Shown: positions 45,088 to 55,455 of the stretch, in pieces
Layout: each line of letters begins with the position of its first letter
Numbering within the stretch: the first letter of the stretch is position 1
Source of the DNA: Chitinophagaceae bacterium
Lineage (GTDB): Bacteria; Bacteroidota; Bacteroidia; Chitinophagales; Chitinophagaceae
Length of the DNA: 64,000 nt
Assembly (NCBI GenBank): GCA_016715365.1
Contig: JADKAM010000004.1
Location: forward strand, 310,001-374,000
Direction of reading: 5' to 3'
The notes under the pieces: generated by a model
Databases searched by the model: none
What the model was told of the DNA's origin: nothing
What the model saw: only the letters and a program-made list of their open reading frames with translations
Made by a program: the position numbers and the translations under genes

Positions 45088-47845
45088 TTAATTACTGTAT
45101 AACTGGTTAAACAAAAACTTAAAGGTACCCCATGATTGAGCCCTGAATGTTATCTCAGGTGTAAAGGCATATAATTTTCCTTTACCAACCGAAGCTTCAA
45201 AAGCTGTTATACCATTCTTTAAATACGTTTCACCCCAGCTCCAGCCGCTGCGTAAAATTTTATCGGTGCCAAACCAGGCCAGGGGTTTTATAATGCTACT
45301 GCTAACTGCATCGGGACTTAATTTAAAAACCGGGCTATTGTCAAAATAAATATCTGTCAGTTTATTTGATCCTGAAGTGGCGGGTTGATTATTATCAACC
45401 ACCATTTGTAGAATACTGCCGGGTGTGTAAAATTTGTCACGGCCCAATGTTTTTTCCTCTCCGTTTACAATTTCAACCATGGCATTACTAACCGGTAATT
45501 TTAAATGATAGGCCAGTTGTGTGCTGCTGCCGATGGTAACAATATTGCCGCCTGCTTCCATAAATAATTTTAATTGAGGAATTGATCTGGCTGCAGTAAT
45601 ACGGCCAAGCCTGTTCCTGAATTCAGCCGGAATGCTATCGGGGTTCGGATTGTTAAATCCGAAACCTGCATTCGCATTTGTGTTGCCGCCAACAGCCGGT
45701 ATGGCTCCGCCAACAAACACAATCACATCGTATTTCGATCTCAGGTTTCCGGTATCAATATCTTTTGGATAAATAACATCGAATGCATAATCAAATTTCT
45801 CCAGTATTAATCGTACCCAGCCGGATGGCATGGATCCGCCGTAGGTATCCCACAAGGCAATTCTTGCCTTTTTAATTTTTGTAAGTGCTGCCGGCTTTTG
45901 GTTAACAGCAATAAACTGTACATTATTTTCTGCGGCTATTTTATCAATAGCTGATTTAGTTTTTGCACCGGCAGCAATATAAAATGAGCCACTGCTGTAT
46001 GCCGGTTCAGCATTTGTATTGTTCATGCGATATACATCTGCACCGCCATTTATTAAATTGTTTATGGCTTTATAAGATTGATTGGCTCTTGCATCCAGTA
46101 CATAACCGGTAGCTGAATTTTTTACGCCAACACCGGAAAGTTTTATTATTTGTCCTGCGGGATTTTTTTCGAAAGGCCCCTCAAAACCATCCATGATCCG
46201 GTCGAACTGAACACCCATCTGGTAAGCTAAAGTCCAGCCTGCAGCATCATACGGCGGCACAGGCGGCCCGCCGGGATATTGAAAATCATTGGGATGATCC
46301 TGTGGCTCAAACATATCCAGCACATGCGGCCTGAAAGCCTGGTTTGTTTTTATGATGTACGAATTGGCTGGATATTTTTTTCCGGCCACGGTAAAATCAG
46401 CTGTTGCTTTTTGTATAACAACGCCGGTTTTAATTAAAGCATTTAAAAATTCAACCGCTGTTGCAAAATCAGGTTGATCGGATGGAATGATATAACCACG
46501 GGGATCTTTAAAAGCAATATTCTTCATTACGCTATCGTAAAACTTTAGCGGCACGGTACCGGTATTGCCCCGGCCTGGTTCTGCAGCCGGTCTAACTCTT
46601 TTTAAAGAATCCTGGTGAAGTTTTTCCATGGCTGCAATTTTGGATGGCGACAGGGACCAGGTATCGGTATTGCCTTTATCAATGGCATTTTTTCCCATCT
46701 GGTAAATATTCATCAGCAGTTCATCCCTGTTACGGGATGCATAATTTAATACAGCATAGTTTAAAGAAACAGAGTAATCAATGCTTTGCCTGAATAACCA
46801 TTTCTGTGGCACGATCGGGTTAGGTGTAGCTGCATTGGGTATTAAACGGGAGGTAACCAATGGTATGGTTGACGGGTTGGGGCTTCCCACAATTTCAGTA
46901 AGCAGCCCGATCATGTTATGAAAATAGGTGGTGGTTCGCAATCCTCCATTGTACCAGGTTGAAAAAACCGAGCCTGCTTTGCTTGTGTACCCCGGCTTAG
47001 CTTCGGCATTTAAACGGTTTTGCATGGCCGCACCTACAGCATCCAGCCCGGTGATAATTAATGGATCAAAAACATAATTAAAAGGATCCCGGTAAGGAGC
47101 ACCGGCAACAATGGAACCTGCGGGGCCGGCCTGGTGATGGTTGTACATGATCTGCGGTATCCATTCAACAAACAACTGCCTGCCTATATTTTGAGATTCT
47201 TTCAGGTTAAGCATATAAAAATCGCGGTTGTTATCATGCCCTGCATATTTTTCGTAAAGCCCGGGTAAATTAGACAGGCTTCTTTTTTTCTGGTTTGGGT
47301 TCACGCATATACCAGTTACTCTGCATTTCCTGTCCATCCGGGTTGGCATGAGTCATTAAGATGATAACATCATTTAGTATCCGTACTGTTTCATCATCAG
47401 TGCGGCTCAGCAGCTGGTAGGCAGTTTCAATAAGCTGATGAATACCCACTACTTCATTGGCATGAAGGCCACCATCAATCCATACTACAGCCTTACCGTT
47501 TTTTGCAAATTCCTTAGCCTGGTCAATCGTAATATCAGCATTGCCCATCTTTTGAGAAATCTGTTTATAGGCTTCCAGATTTTTTTGATTTTCGGGCGAT
47601 GTTACAATCAGCATGAACTGGTCTCTTCCCTCTTCGGTTTTACCAATCACTGTGTACCTGGCCCTGGGCGACGCCACGGCAAGTTTTTTAAAATAAGCTT
47701 CGGTTTGTGTAAAATTGGCTAACTGGTAATTATCGCCGATGTTAAACCCAAAATGATCTTTGGGTGTTGGTATTTGCTGGCCGAAACCTGTACTTACAGC
47801 GAAATAAAAAATTATTAAGAGCGAAGATAGTTTTTGGTAAAACAT
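45088..47845 (-). CDS. M14 family zinc carboxypeptidase, interrupted by a 1-base frameshift
   Basis: The N-terminal frame (47270-47845) has a signal peptide and the M14 zinc motif H128-x2-E131 in WIDGGLHANEV, then LMTHANPDGQEM. It breaks at an A7 run (plus-strand T7, 47283-47289). With six A it continues as PEKRSLSNLPGLYEKYAGHDNNRDFYM into the main frame (45088-47349), whose first ~27 residues are out-of-frame artefact. The joined protein is about 918 residues, including MYNHHQAGPAG (third zinc His) and a long C-terminal part with a GATase-like fold (ARIALWDTYGG). It is secreted and removes C-terminal residues or acts on cell-wall or protein substrates. Confidence 0.85.
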
Positions 47846-48112
47846 GGTTTTTGTTTTTTAAGTATCTAAAATAATCTTTTATTCCATCACATTTTTAAAT
47901 TTAGAAACTAAAAAATATTTGCATAATTCATTGATTTTTTTTTGCTGCTCATGTAAATTAACCTGATAGATATTACATTAATGTTTAAGCACTGAATAAC
48001 TGCCGACTTTAAAATTAGCGGTATCATTATTGCGCTTTAGCGCTGCAGGGGCATAAAATGTACAGTTATATTAAATGATCCCTTTATATACCACTTTTAA
48101 ACTTAACCGGTT

Positions 48113-50226
48113 TTGTTCACCAAAAAGAGAATACTGCTTTCAGCCCTTTTGCTTTCATTAATAGTGCTATGCTCCGTAGTGTATTGGTTTGCCATGCAAA
48201 ATAAATGGCTGATAGCGGACTACCATAAGCAAAATGAAATGTCGGTTGAGCAGGATAAATTTGAAGAGATGTTCCTGAATATCCAATCGGCTGAGTCTGC
48301 AGTAAGGGGTTTTGCCGGTTCAGGAAATCCGAGGTTTATAGCTGGTTTCCCCAAATTTATAGATTCTATCCGCAGCAATTTCAGACAACTCCAAAAATTT
48401 CAGGATATTAATCATTCTTCATTAGACCCGGTTCTTTTTTCTACACTTGGCAAACTGGTAAAAGAGAAGATTGAATTTACACAGCAGGTAAAACAGTTGT
48501 GCGAAAAAAATGATTTTGCTGCAGCGATCTCATTAATTTCAACAGAAAAAGGCTTATTACTTACCGACTCAATTTTATCCCTTCATCAGGCTGCAAATGC
48601 TTTAATGCTTCATTCCTTAGGGCAATCAAAAAGAACATTCAACCTCGAAAACAATAAATATTATCAAATAGCCTACTGGGTAATTATTACCTCCTTGTTA
48701 TTTATTGCTGTGGTGGTTTATTTATTATCGAGAGAGATCAAAAGAGTAGAACACATAAGTAAAGAACTGATGTTGCAAAAAGAGCATCTTGGCATAACAC
48801 TTAAAAGCATTGGCGAAGGATTGATCACAACCGGAAATGACGGAAAGATCATTTATATGAATCCGGCGGCTGAGCTATTAACCGGTTGGACAAACCGGAA
48901 GGCTAAAAACAAACCATTACAATTTGTGTATGATGTAATTAATGAAGAAACCGGATTACCATTTGATAATATTGTGAACCAGATCATACAAAAAGGAAAA
49001 CCGGTTGAACTGGAAAACCATACCATTTTACGATCAAAAAACAACGGAAACAAGATCATCAGTAACAACGGATCGCCTTTAATGGACCTGGATGGCAATG
49101 TGTTGGGGGCAGTGCTGATATTTAACGATATTACCGAGCGTAAAAAAAATGAAGAAAAAATCAAGAAAGCAATTGAAAGATATGAGATACTTTCCAGGGC
49201 TACAAGTGACACTATTTGGGATTGGGATATTTTAGATGATTCAATACTATACAACGACAGCATTACTCACATGTTTGGGTATAAAAAAGCAGAAATAGAA
49301 AACGGGGCAAGCTGGTGGAAAAATAATCTGCATCCTGATGATTACGAAAATATAAGCGTGGTTTTGGAAGAAGCATTTAAAACGGATCACAAACAATTCA
49401 TTTTGAATACCGGTACAGGTGTGCCGATCATGCATATAAAAATATTTTAGACAGGGCCTTTATTGTGTACGATGCTGCCGGCGTCCCTATACGTATGATT
49501 GGTGCCATGCAGGATATTACTAAAGAAAAGGAACACGAAAGGCATGTAGCAATAGCCATAACGGAGGCCCAGGAAAAAGAAAGAAGGGAACTGGGAATGG
49601 AATTACACGATAATGTTAACCAGTTGCTTGGCGCTTCTTTACTTTATATGGGTGTAGCCATAAAATCAGGCAATGTAGGTAAGGAAGAAAACCAGCTGCT
49701 GAAAAATTGTGTTGACTATATTAATGAAGCCATTAATGAACTCCGGAATCTTTCTCACAGGTTAACCCCTTATATTAAAGAAGAAATATCGCTTAAAAAT
49801 ATAATTGAGATATTAATTGAGCCAATACAGAAAGCGAAACTGTTTGAAATTACCCTGCAGGTAGATGCTTTCGAAAACGATGTGGTGGATAGTGATATGC
49901 AAACCAATTTGTACAGAATTGTGCAGGAACAACTGACAAATATTTTAAAACATGCCCAGGCCAGCAAGGTTAAAATATTGGTGCGCTTAACTAAAAAATT
50001 GATAAAATTACATGTTACAGATAATGGAAAAGGATTTGATATGCTGACCAGTAAGGATGGCATCGGCCTGGAAAATATTAAAAGACGGGCAGAGATGTTC
50101 TCCGGCAAATGCAAATTCAAATCATCCCCGGGTAATGGTTGTGAATTAATGGTGGAACTGCCGCTCAAAACAGTTTCCCTCAAATCTGCTGAAAAGATGC
50201 GCCTGGCAGCCAATGTATCATCTTAA
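48113..50226 (+). CDS. Membrane sensor histidine kinase (CHASE3-PAS-PAS), interrupted by a 1-base frameshift
   Basis: The front frame (48113-49450, TTG start) has a membrane helix (ILLSALLLSLIVLCSVVYW), a CHASE3-like extracytoplasmic domain (VRGFAGSGNPRFI) and a second helix near 186-206. PAS1 (LKSIGEGLITTGNDGKIIYMN) follows, then most of PAS2. The second frame (49465-50226) supplies the end of PAS2 (GAMQDITKEKE), the dimerisation/phosphoacceptor box ERRELGMELHDNVNQLLGA, and a HATPase domain (DNGKGFD, GIGLENIKRRAE). One extra T in the T4 run at 49401-49404 restores EYRYRCADHAYKNILDRAF between them. This is the HisKA_3/NarL-type kinase class; no response regulator gene is adjacent. Confidence 0.88.
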
Positions 50227-50258
50227 TGATTTTACGCTGATATGTATCCCATATAAAG

Positions 50259-50266
50259 TAAATTTG
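50259..50266 (+). promoter_or_regulatory. Candidate -7 element of the MscS gene
   Basis: TAAATTTG matches TAnnTTTG, 27 nt before the ATG. The -33 element is not clear. Confidence 0.35.
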
Positions 50267-50293
50267 CTCTTATACTTTTAAAACAGTGTTGTA

Positions 50294-51316
50294 ATGAGCA
50301 ATAATGATATGCTGCAATTATGCATCTACACAGTTTCGGGCTTAGCCACCGGTATTTTTGTACACAAAATAATAATGCCCATGTTTGCCAGGCTGGCGGC
50401 AAAAACATCTATCAAATCTGATGACCTGATAATCAAAACGATCCGTAAATGGGTTATACCCTGGTTTCTTGCTTTAGGTTTATACCTGGGTTTAAAGCAG
50501 TTAAATTTCGAAAGCCGTTTTTATTTCTGGATTGAAAACGGGCTCATGATATTTTATATTTTTTCGGGTACGATGATCATTGCAAAGGTTGTATCCGGAC
50601 TTATCAGGATTAAAGCAGCCGGATCAGATGCCATTATTCCTTCTTCGTCCATTGTAAGCAATATTGTAATCATCATTATTTATTGCATTGGCTTATTGAT
50701 CATTCTGCAATCGCAGGGTATTTCTATTACGCCGGTACTTACAGCGCTGGGTGTGGGTGGATTGGCCGTGGCACTGGCATTGCAGCCTACACTTTCAAAT
50801 TTATTCGCCGGGTTGCAGATCATTTCTTCGGGCAATTTTAACAGGGGCGATTTTGTAAAACTGTCTTCCGGAGAAGATGGTTTTATAGAAGATATAACCT
50901 GGCGCAGTACCACCATACGTGCTGCATCAGACCATATTATTATTGTGCCCAATTCCAAACTGGCTGATATGACCGTTACCAATTATTACCTGCCCCAACA
51001 TGAAATTACTTTTGGAGTGGAGGTTGGAGTGAGTTACGACAGCGACCTTACAAAAGTAGAAAAGATAACCAAAGAAGTGATAAAGGAAACTTTAGTTGAA
51101 TCGGCAGATGGTGTAAAGGAATTTGAACCTGATATTAGTTTTGTTGCATTTGCTGAAAGCAGTATCAGGCTAAAAGCATTTTTACGGGTGAATAATTACT
51201 CCGCACAGTTCCAGGTAAGAAGTAAGTTCCTGAAAAAACTGCATGAACGGTATTCAAAAGAAGGTATTTCCATTCCTTACCCGATGAGAACAGTTTTGAT
51301 GAAGGCAGAGAAATAA
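50294..51316 (+). CDS. MscS-family mechanosensitive ion channel
   Basis: The 340-residue inner-membrane protein has about five N-terminal helices. The pore helix LGVGGLAVALALQPTLSNLFAGLQI carries the typical Gly/Ala-rich face. The beta domain follows (FNRGDFVKL, GFIEDITWRSTTIRAASDHIIIVPNSKL), then the C-terminal alpha/beta part. Family members open under membrane tension to release solutes during osmotic downshock. It follows the histidine kinase gene by 67 nt in the same direction; a regulatory link is only a guess. Confidence 0.93.
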   Translation: MSNNDMLQLCIYTVSGLATGIFVHKIIMPMFARLAAKTSIKSDDLIIKTIRKWVIPWFLALGLYLGLKQLNFESRFYFWIENGLMIFYIFSGTMIIAKVVSGLIRIKAAGSDAIIPSSSIVSNIVIIIIYCIGLLIILQSQGISITPVLTALGVGGLAVALALQPTLSNLFAGLQIISSGNFNRGDFVKLSSGEDGFIEDITWRSTTIRAASDHIIIVPNSKLADMTVTNYYLPQHEITFGVEVGVSYDSDLTKVEKITKEVIKETLVESADGVKEFEPDISFVAFAESSIRLKAFLRVNNYSAQFQVRSKFLKKLHERYSKEGISIPYPMRTVLMKAEK

Positions 51317-51357
51317 AAAGTTATCTTTAAGAATAATTTTACCTAAAACTATTTTTT

Positions 51358-51714
51358 ATGACTGCTTCAGCCAAATCTGTCTGTTATTTTGGATTCTACC
51401 TGTATGTTGTTGCTATTACCTTAATGATAGCCCCTAACTTTTTACTGAGTACGTTACAAATACCCGAAACCAATGAAGTATGGATACGGGTTGTTGGTGT
51501 ACTTGCATTTGGGATCGGCTACTATTATCACCGTGCAGGTGCCGGAAATTTACAGTCGTTTTTTATACACACGGTAACTATCAGGCTTTTTGTATTTATT
51601 GCTTTTGGTGTATTTGTTTTACAAAACTATGTATCTCCTGTATTAATATTATTTGGCGCAGCAGATCTTGCCGGTGCCATCTGGACCTGGATTGCACTTC
51701 GTAACGAAAAATAA
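51358..51714 (+). CDS. Small integral membrane protein of unknown function
   Basis: The 118-residue protein has four predicted helices (SVCYFGFYLYVVAITLMIA, WIRVVGVLAFGIGYYYH, TVTIRLFVFIAFGVFVLQ, VLILFGAADLAGAIWTWIAL). Its size and layout are like DoxX- or DUF4345-type four-helix proteins, but I cannot assign a family. It starts 41 nt after mscS, so it may be cotranscribed. Confidence 0.7.
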   Translation: MTASAKSVCYFGFYLYVVAITLMIAPNFLLSTLQIPETNEVWIRVVGVLAFGIGYYYHRAGAGNLQSFFIHTVTIRLFVFIAFGVFVLQNYVSPVLILFGAADLAGAIWTWIALRNEK

Positions 51715-51730
51715 ACAAGGGATATTATTT

Positions 51731-52081
51731 TTAATTCTTTGTTTTCTTTTCGGGCAATAATTTGATATATGATATTTTAAACCGGTTATCAACCAGTTCG
51801 CCCTGTACTTCGGCTTTGCGAATGGTATTACACATGCCGTCGTGTGCATGGGCATCTCCAAAACTGTCAATGTTTGCACCATCAGCGTAATATGCTTTGC
51901 CATCAATACGTACAGCCATATCGCATGTTTTACCGGCAAGGCCCAGTTTACATTTACCACAGGATACTTCTACTACCTGTGTTTTTTTATCTTCCTGCGG
52001 AACTGAGGTTTTGAGTTCAGTCTGAGAAAAGGCTGTTACGGTAAAAAAAGAAAGGCATAAAAAAAGGATAACTGATTTCAT
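51731..52081 (-). CDS. Small secreted cysteine-rich protein
   Basis: The frame opens at 52114; the ATG at 52081 gives a standard signal peptide (MKSVILFLCLSFFTVTAFSQ) and 116 residues. The mature part has VSCGKCKLGLAGKTCDMAV, then DSFGDAHAHDGMCNTI. The CxxC, third Cys, His pair and fourth Cys suggest metal binding. It resembles the Bacteroidota family labelled DUF6370, by recollection only. Function unknown. Confidence 0.7.
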   Translation of the reverse strand: MKSVILFLCLSFFTVTAFSQTELKTSVPQEDKKTQVVEVSCGKCKLGLAGKTCDMAVRIDGKAYYADGANIDSFGDAHAHDGMCNTIRKAEVQGELVDNRFKISYIKLLPEKKTKN

Positions 52082-52209
52082 AAGTAAACTGTTTAGTCCA
52101 TAAAAATACAACATACCCTGTTTGAAAGAACAGGTTTAATTTTTCTTTTGCGATAAAAATACAAATAGCTTCCGTGCTTTTTAATACCTTAGCTTTTAAA
52201 CCACTATTT

Positions 52210-52737
52210 ATGAATCGTTTATTGATTTGCCTGCTATTGCTTTTACCTGCTTTTTCATTTGCCCAGGATTGGAAGACCTTTGACCAGGCTGATATTTTGT
52301 TTACTGCAAAATACCCCGCTAACTGGATTAATAAAATAAAAGAAGGCAAACGGGTTTTCTTTACTTCGCCGGCCGAAAATGATGCAGACGATTTTTATCA
52401 GAACATTAATATCAATGTTTCCAGCAATCCGGAGTTTGGAACTACTTTAAAAGTAAAAGATGTGATTCAGGACGTTGCAGATAAAGTAAAAGGAATGTTT
52501 GATGATTTTAACGAAGAGTCCAGAAATTCAATTAAATGGAATGGCCAGGATGCCTTTGAAATTACTTATACCGGCAGCAACAACACTTCAGGCGACGTGA
52601 TACCCGTTCGTATTACACAAAGAATTTGCTTTTACAAAACCAGGCTTTACCTGGTAACCTATACTGCCTTAAAAAGTGGCGATGTTTTTGCTGCTACAGC
52701 CAAACAGATCATCAATACCATCAAATTTAAACCGTAA
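52210..52737 (+). CDS. Secreted PsbP/DUF1795-like protein
   Basis: The frame opens at 52174, but the ATG at 52210 begins a clear signal peptide (LLICLLLLLPAFSFAQ), 175 residues. The mature part FTAKYPANWINKIKEGKRVFFTSP, INVSSNPEFGTTLKVKDVI and RLYLVTYTALKSGDVFAATAKQIINTIKF matches the PsbP-like fold common in small exported bacterial proteins. Role unknown. Confidence 0.7.
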   Translation: MNRLLICLLLLLPAFSFAQDWKTFDQADILFTAKYPANWINKIKEGKRVFFTSPAENDADDFYQNININVSSNPEFGTTLKVKDVIQDVADKVKGMFDDFNEESRNSIKWNGQDAFEITYTGSNNTSGDVIPVRITQRICFYKTRLYLVTYTALKSGDVFAATAKQIINTIKFKP

Positions 52738-52742
52738 TTTAT

Positions 52743-53291
52743 TTAACCACCTGTACAGGAATCTCTCAGCATTTTCATATAAACCATTCCTTTCTTTCTT
52801 GCAAAATTGATGTTCTTATCAGGGATAGATTCCGGATCATCGTAATGCTCCAAAGCTTTATCAATGCTGCTTTCACGCAGCAAATGAAGCATAGGATAAA
52901 TGGACCGGTTGGTGTAATTGGCTGCATCATTGTCAGGAGCGTCAGCAAATTTGTATTGCGGATGAAAACTGGCCAGCTGATAAATGCCGTTATATCCTTT
53001 TTGCTTCAACAACTTTTCAGCTACTGAAACCATATCAAGGTAACTATTAAATGTGTTGAAGTTGCTTGGAAAGATCAGGAAAGAAGTTTCAATGGCGGCA
53101 TCTTCATCAAGCCTTGTTACTTCCTGCAGGAAAGATTCCAGGCAAACCACAGCATCAGATGCCATTTCAACCCTGTAAAAAACAGTTTTGCGTTTTATTA
53201 CCTGTGCTGCAAACGGACAGAAATTACAACCTATTACCACATCGGTAATCCATTTTTTGGTGTGCTCAATTACCTGTTCAGCTGTTATCAT
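52743..53291 (-). CDS. DUF1415 family protein
   Basis: The frame opens at 53321; the ATG at 53291 (MITAEQVIEHTKKWI) matches the family start, giving 182 residues. GCNFCPFA near the N-terminus, FLIFPSNFNTFNSYLDMV, YQLASFHPQYKFADAPDNDAANYTNRSIYPMLHLLRE and a C-terminal NINFARKKGM are typical of DUF1415. The protein is cytosolic. The two Cys of CNFC could be redox or metal-binding. Function unknown. Confidence 0.85.
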   Translation of the reverse strand: MITAEQVIEHTKKWITDVVIGCNFCPFAAQVIKRKTVFYRVEMASDAVVCLESFLQEVTRLDEDAAIETSFLIFPSNFNTFNSYLDMVSVAEKLLKQKGYNGIYQLASFHPQYKFADAPDNDAANYTNRSIYPMLHLLRESSIDKALEHYDDPESIPDKNINFARKKGMVYMKMLRDSCTGG

Positions 53292-53336
53292 ACCAGTAAA
53301 ACTAACAGAATTCTGTATCAATTTGCAGGCAAGTGA

Positions 53337-53774
53337 CTAATTCTTTAAAGGGCCTTCCCAAAGTACCTGGTCAATCATCCATTTATCGTTTTGTTTAGCC
53401 AGTAAAATATAATCAACTCCCCACCAGGCTGTAACTTTTGCTGCGGCTATGGTATTCATTATATCCAGTACCTCTACTTTTTTCGGAGCATTTGCTTTTG
53501 CAAAATTCTTTTTTTCATACACCCTTTTGGCATAATCAACAGCCTGTCTCCAGGTCATATTTCCATCAGGCGCATATTTACCGGTTTTCTTATCCTGCCA
53601 ATAACCAAATTTGAATAAAGCCGGGTTAAGGCAGCCAATGAGTTTACTGGTATCTCCTTCGTAAAAACCTTCAATATAATCAAGGCACACTCTTTCAATT
53701 TTTTGTTTTGAATCCTGTGCTTTGGCTGAAAACAAGATAAAGCAGCAAAGCAGTATGGTAGTAATTTTTTTCAT
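53337..53774 (-). CDS. Secreted NTF2-like (putative lumazine-binding) protein
   Basis: The 145-residue protein has a signal peptide (ILLCCFILFSAKAQ) and one NTF2-like domain: RVCLDYIEGFYEGDTSKLIGCLNPALFKFGY early, VEVLDIMNTIAAAKVTAWW, then DYILLAKQNDKWMIDQVLW at the end. This matches the lumazine-binding-like branch of the NTF2 superfamily. These are small ligand-binding or catalytic cups; the ligand is unknown. Confidence 0.75.
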   Translation of the reverse strand: MKKITTILLCCFILFSAKAQDSKQKIERVCLDYIEGFYEGDTSKLIGCLNPALFKFGYWQDKKTGKYAPDGNMTWRQAVDYAKRVYEKKNFAKANAPKKVEVLDIMNTIAAAKVTAWWGVDYILLAKQNDKWMIDQVLWEGPLKN

Positions 53775-53971
53775 GGCCTATCATTTATTTGAAACAGAAA
53801 AGTACAATTTGATTTCTGCAATCTTTAACCGTTCATAAAACTGATCTGTTAAAACCTGTAACATATGTTTTGCGTTGGTTAATGCCATCAACATTTATTT
53901 CTTATTAACAATCCTTTGCCATAAGTACCTGTCAATAGCATTGTATTTGCTATAAAAGCATGTAACTAAAT

Positions 53972-55321
53972 ATGAAAATCATGAAAACATTTAAACGCTC
54001 TTTTATTTTGCTTGCAGTAATTGTAAGTTTTATGCCGGTTACTGAAACAAAGGCACAGTCAGTAGCGGTATCGGTTAACTTCAATACTTTTCAGCAGGAA
54101 CTTAGCCCTTATGGCCGGTGGATGAACAATCCCAGGTTTGGGCAGGTCTGGATATGTAATGATGCAGACTTTAAACCCTATTATACCAATGGCCATTGGG
54201 AGTACACCAACTATGGCTGGAGCTGGGAATCCGATTACGACTGGGGTTGGGCGCCATTTCATTATGGCAGATGGGAACTGGATCCTTACCAGGGATGGAT
54301 GTGGATACCGGGTTACGAATGGGCATCGGCCTGGGTAAGCTGGAGCAGTTACGATGATTATTATGGCTGGGCACCACTTGGTTACGGCATCAACATCAAT
54401 GTTTCGTTTGGCTCTGTTCCTTATGATCGCTGGAATTTTATACCACGCCGATACATTAGTGATCGTAATGTAAACCGTTACTGTGTTCCGCAAAACAGGA
54501 ATAATGGTTTCCGAAATGCAGTTGTCATCAACAATTATTATAATGGCAACAACGGAGTTGGCCGGTATGGAAGAGGCCCGCAAAGAAGAGATGCAGAACG
54601 ATATACCGGAAACCGTATTCCCGAAAGAAGGATTGATTATACCGACAGAAACCGCAACAGGGGCCAGAATGCAGGAGGTTACAACAATGATAACAACCGC
54701 AATGGCAGAAGGAATACTGATGGTGCAAATCAAAGCAGCAATTCAGGTGATTGGAATAACCGCCGCAGAAATGATAATGCAACCACTTCTGCTGATAATC
54801 AAAACAGAAGAGAACAAAACAGCAATAACCGTCCGGGCAGCAGGCAAACAGATGAAGCCAATCCAAATAATAACGGCCAGGCTGGTAACAATCCCCGCCG
54901 AAGAGATATGAATCCAAACAGGGATAATAATACAACGCCGCCGGTTATTGAAAACAGAAGACCGGCAAGAGAAGCAAATCCTGCTCCGCAAACAAATGAA
55001 AACAATAATCCGGGCAGAAGGCAGAATGAAAACAGGATGAACAGAAGGAACGATCAGCAAAACAGTGCTCCACAACAGCAGCAGCGTTATGAAAGACCGG
55101 CACCGCAACCACAAAGGCAACAAATGGAAAGGCCGGTACCTCAGCAACAGCCTCAACAAAGGTATGAGCGGCAGGCACCTCAGCAACAATCTGCGCCGGC
55201 TATGGAGCAACGAAGAATGGAACGCAGAGGTGAAAATGGCGGTGGTAGAAATGTACAACCGTCTAATGATAATAACCAGCAGCGTGGAAACAGATCGGGA
55301 GAAAGAAGAAGGAATGGTTAG
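53972..55321 (+). CDS. DUF6600-type secreted protein with a disordered Asn/Arg/Gln-rich tail
   Basis: The 449-residue protein has a signal peptide (residues 1-29) and then a Trp/Tyr/Gly-rich region (about 35-165). Repeats there of the type YGRWxxxxxxGxxWxP (YGRWMNNPRFGQVWI, YGRWELDPYQGWMWIPGYEWA) resemble DUF6600. From about 170 to the end the sequence is low complexity, dominated by Asn, Arg, Gln and Pro with many RR and NN pairs. This is a basic disordered tail of about 280 residues. Envelope or surface location is likely. The long opposite-strand frames here are artefacts of this composition. Confidence 0.8.
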   Translation: MKIMKTFKRSFILLAVIVSFMPVTETKAQSVAVSVNFNTFQQELSPYGRWMNNPRFGQVWICNDADFKPYYTNGHWEYTNYGWSWESDYDWGWAPFHYGRWELDPYQGWMWIPGYEWASAWVSWSSYDDYYGWAPLGYGININVSFGSVPYDRWNFIPRRYISDRNVNRYCVPQNRNNGFRNAVVINNYYNGNNGVGRYGRGPQRRDAERYTGNRIPERRIDYTDRNRNRGQNAGGYNNDNNRNGRRNTDGANQSSNSGDWNNRRRNDNATTSADNQNRREQNSNNRPGSRQTDEANPNNNGQAGNNPRRRDMNPNRDNNTTPPVIENRRPAREANPAPQTNENNNPGRRQNENRMNRRNDQQNSAPQQQQRYERPAPQPQRQQMERPVPQQQPQQRYERQAPQQQSAPAMEQRRMERRGENGGGRNVQPSNDNNQQRGNRSGERRRNG

Positions 55322-55358
55322 AAAATAATTGACCCCTATGCAGATGGTTCTTTAATAA

Positions 55359-55402
55359 CAAACGCCACACATTTTGTTTACAAAATGGTGGCGTTTTCCT
55401 TT
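55359..55402 (+). terminator. Rho-independent terminator of the DUF6600 gene
   Basis: AAACGCCAC pairs with GTGGCGTTT; the loop contains a second small stem (ATTTTG/CAAAAT). TTTCC and TTTT follow. Confidence 0.75.
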
Positions 55403-55455
55403 TATTAGTAATGAACATTGAGTTGAAGCAATAATTGTTTTTCTTTGCAGTAATC

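Noticed and set aside
45088..47349. Start of the M14 main frame at 47349 as a real N-terminus
   Set aside because: Its first ~27 residues are the out-of-frame reading of the conserved N-terminal half; the true start is at 47845.
54059..54733. Long open frames opposite the DUF6600 gene (Ile/Pro/Val-rich)
   Set aside because: They arise from the biased codons of the Trp/Tyr- and Asn/Arg-rich gene on the plus strand, which has a clear signal peptide and recognised repeats.
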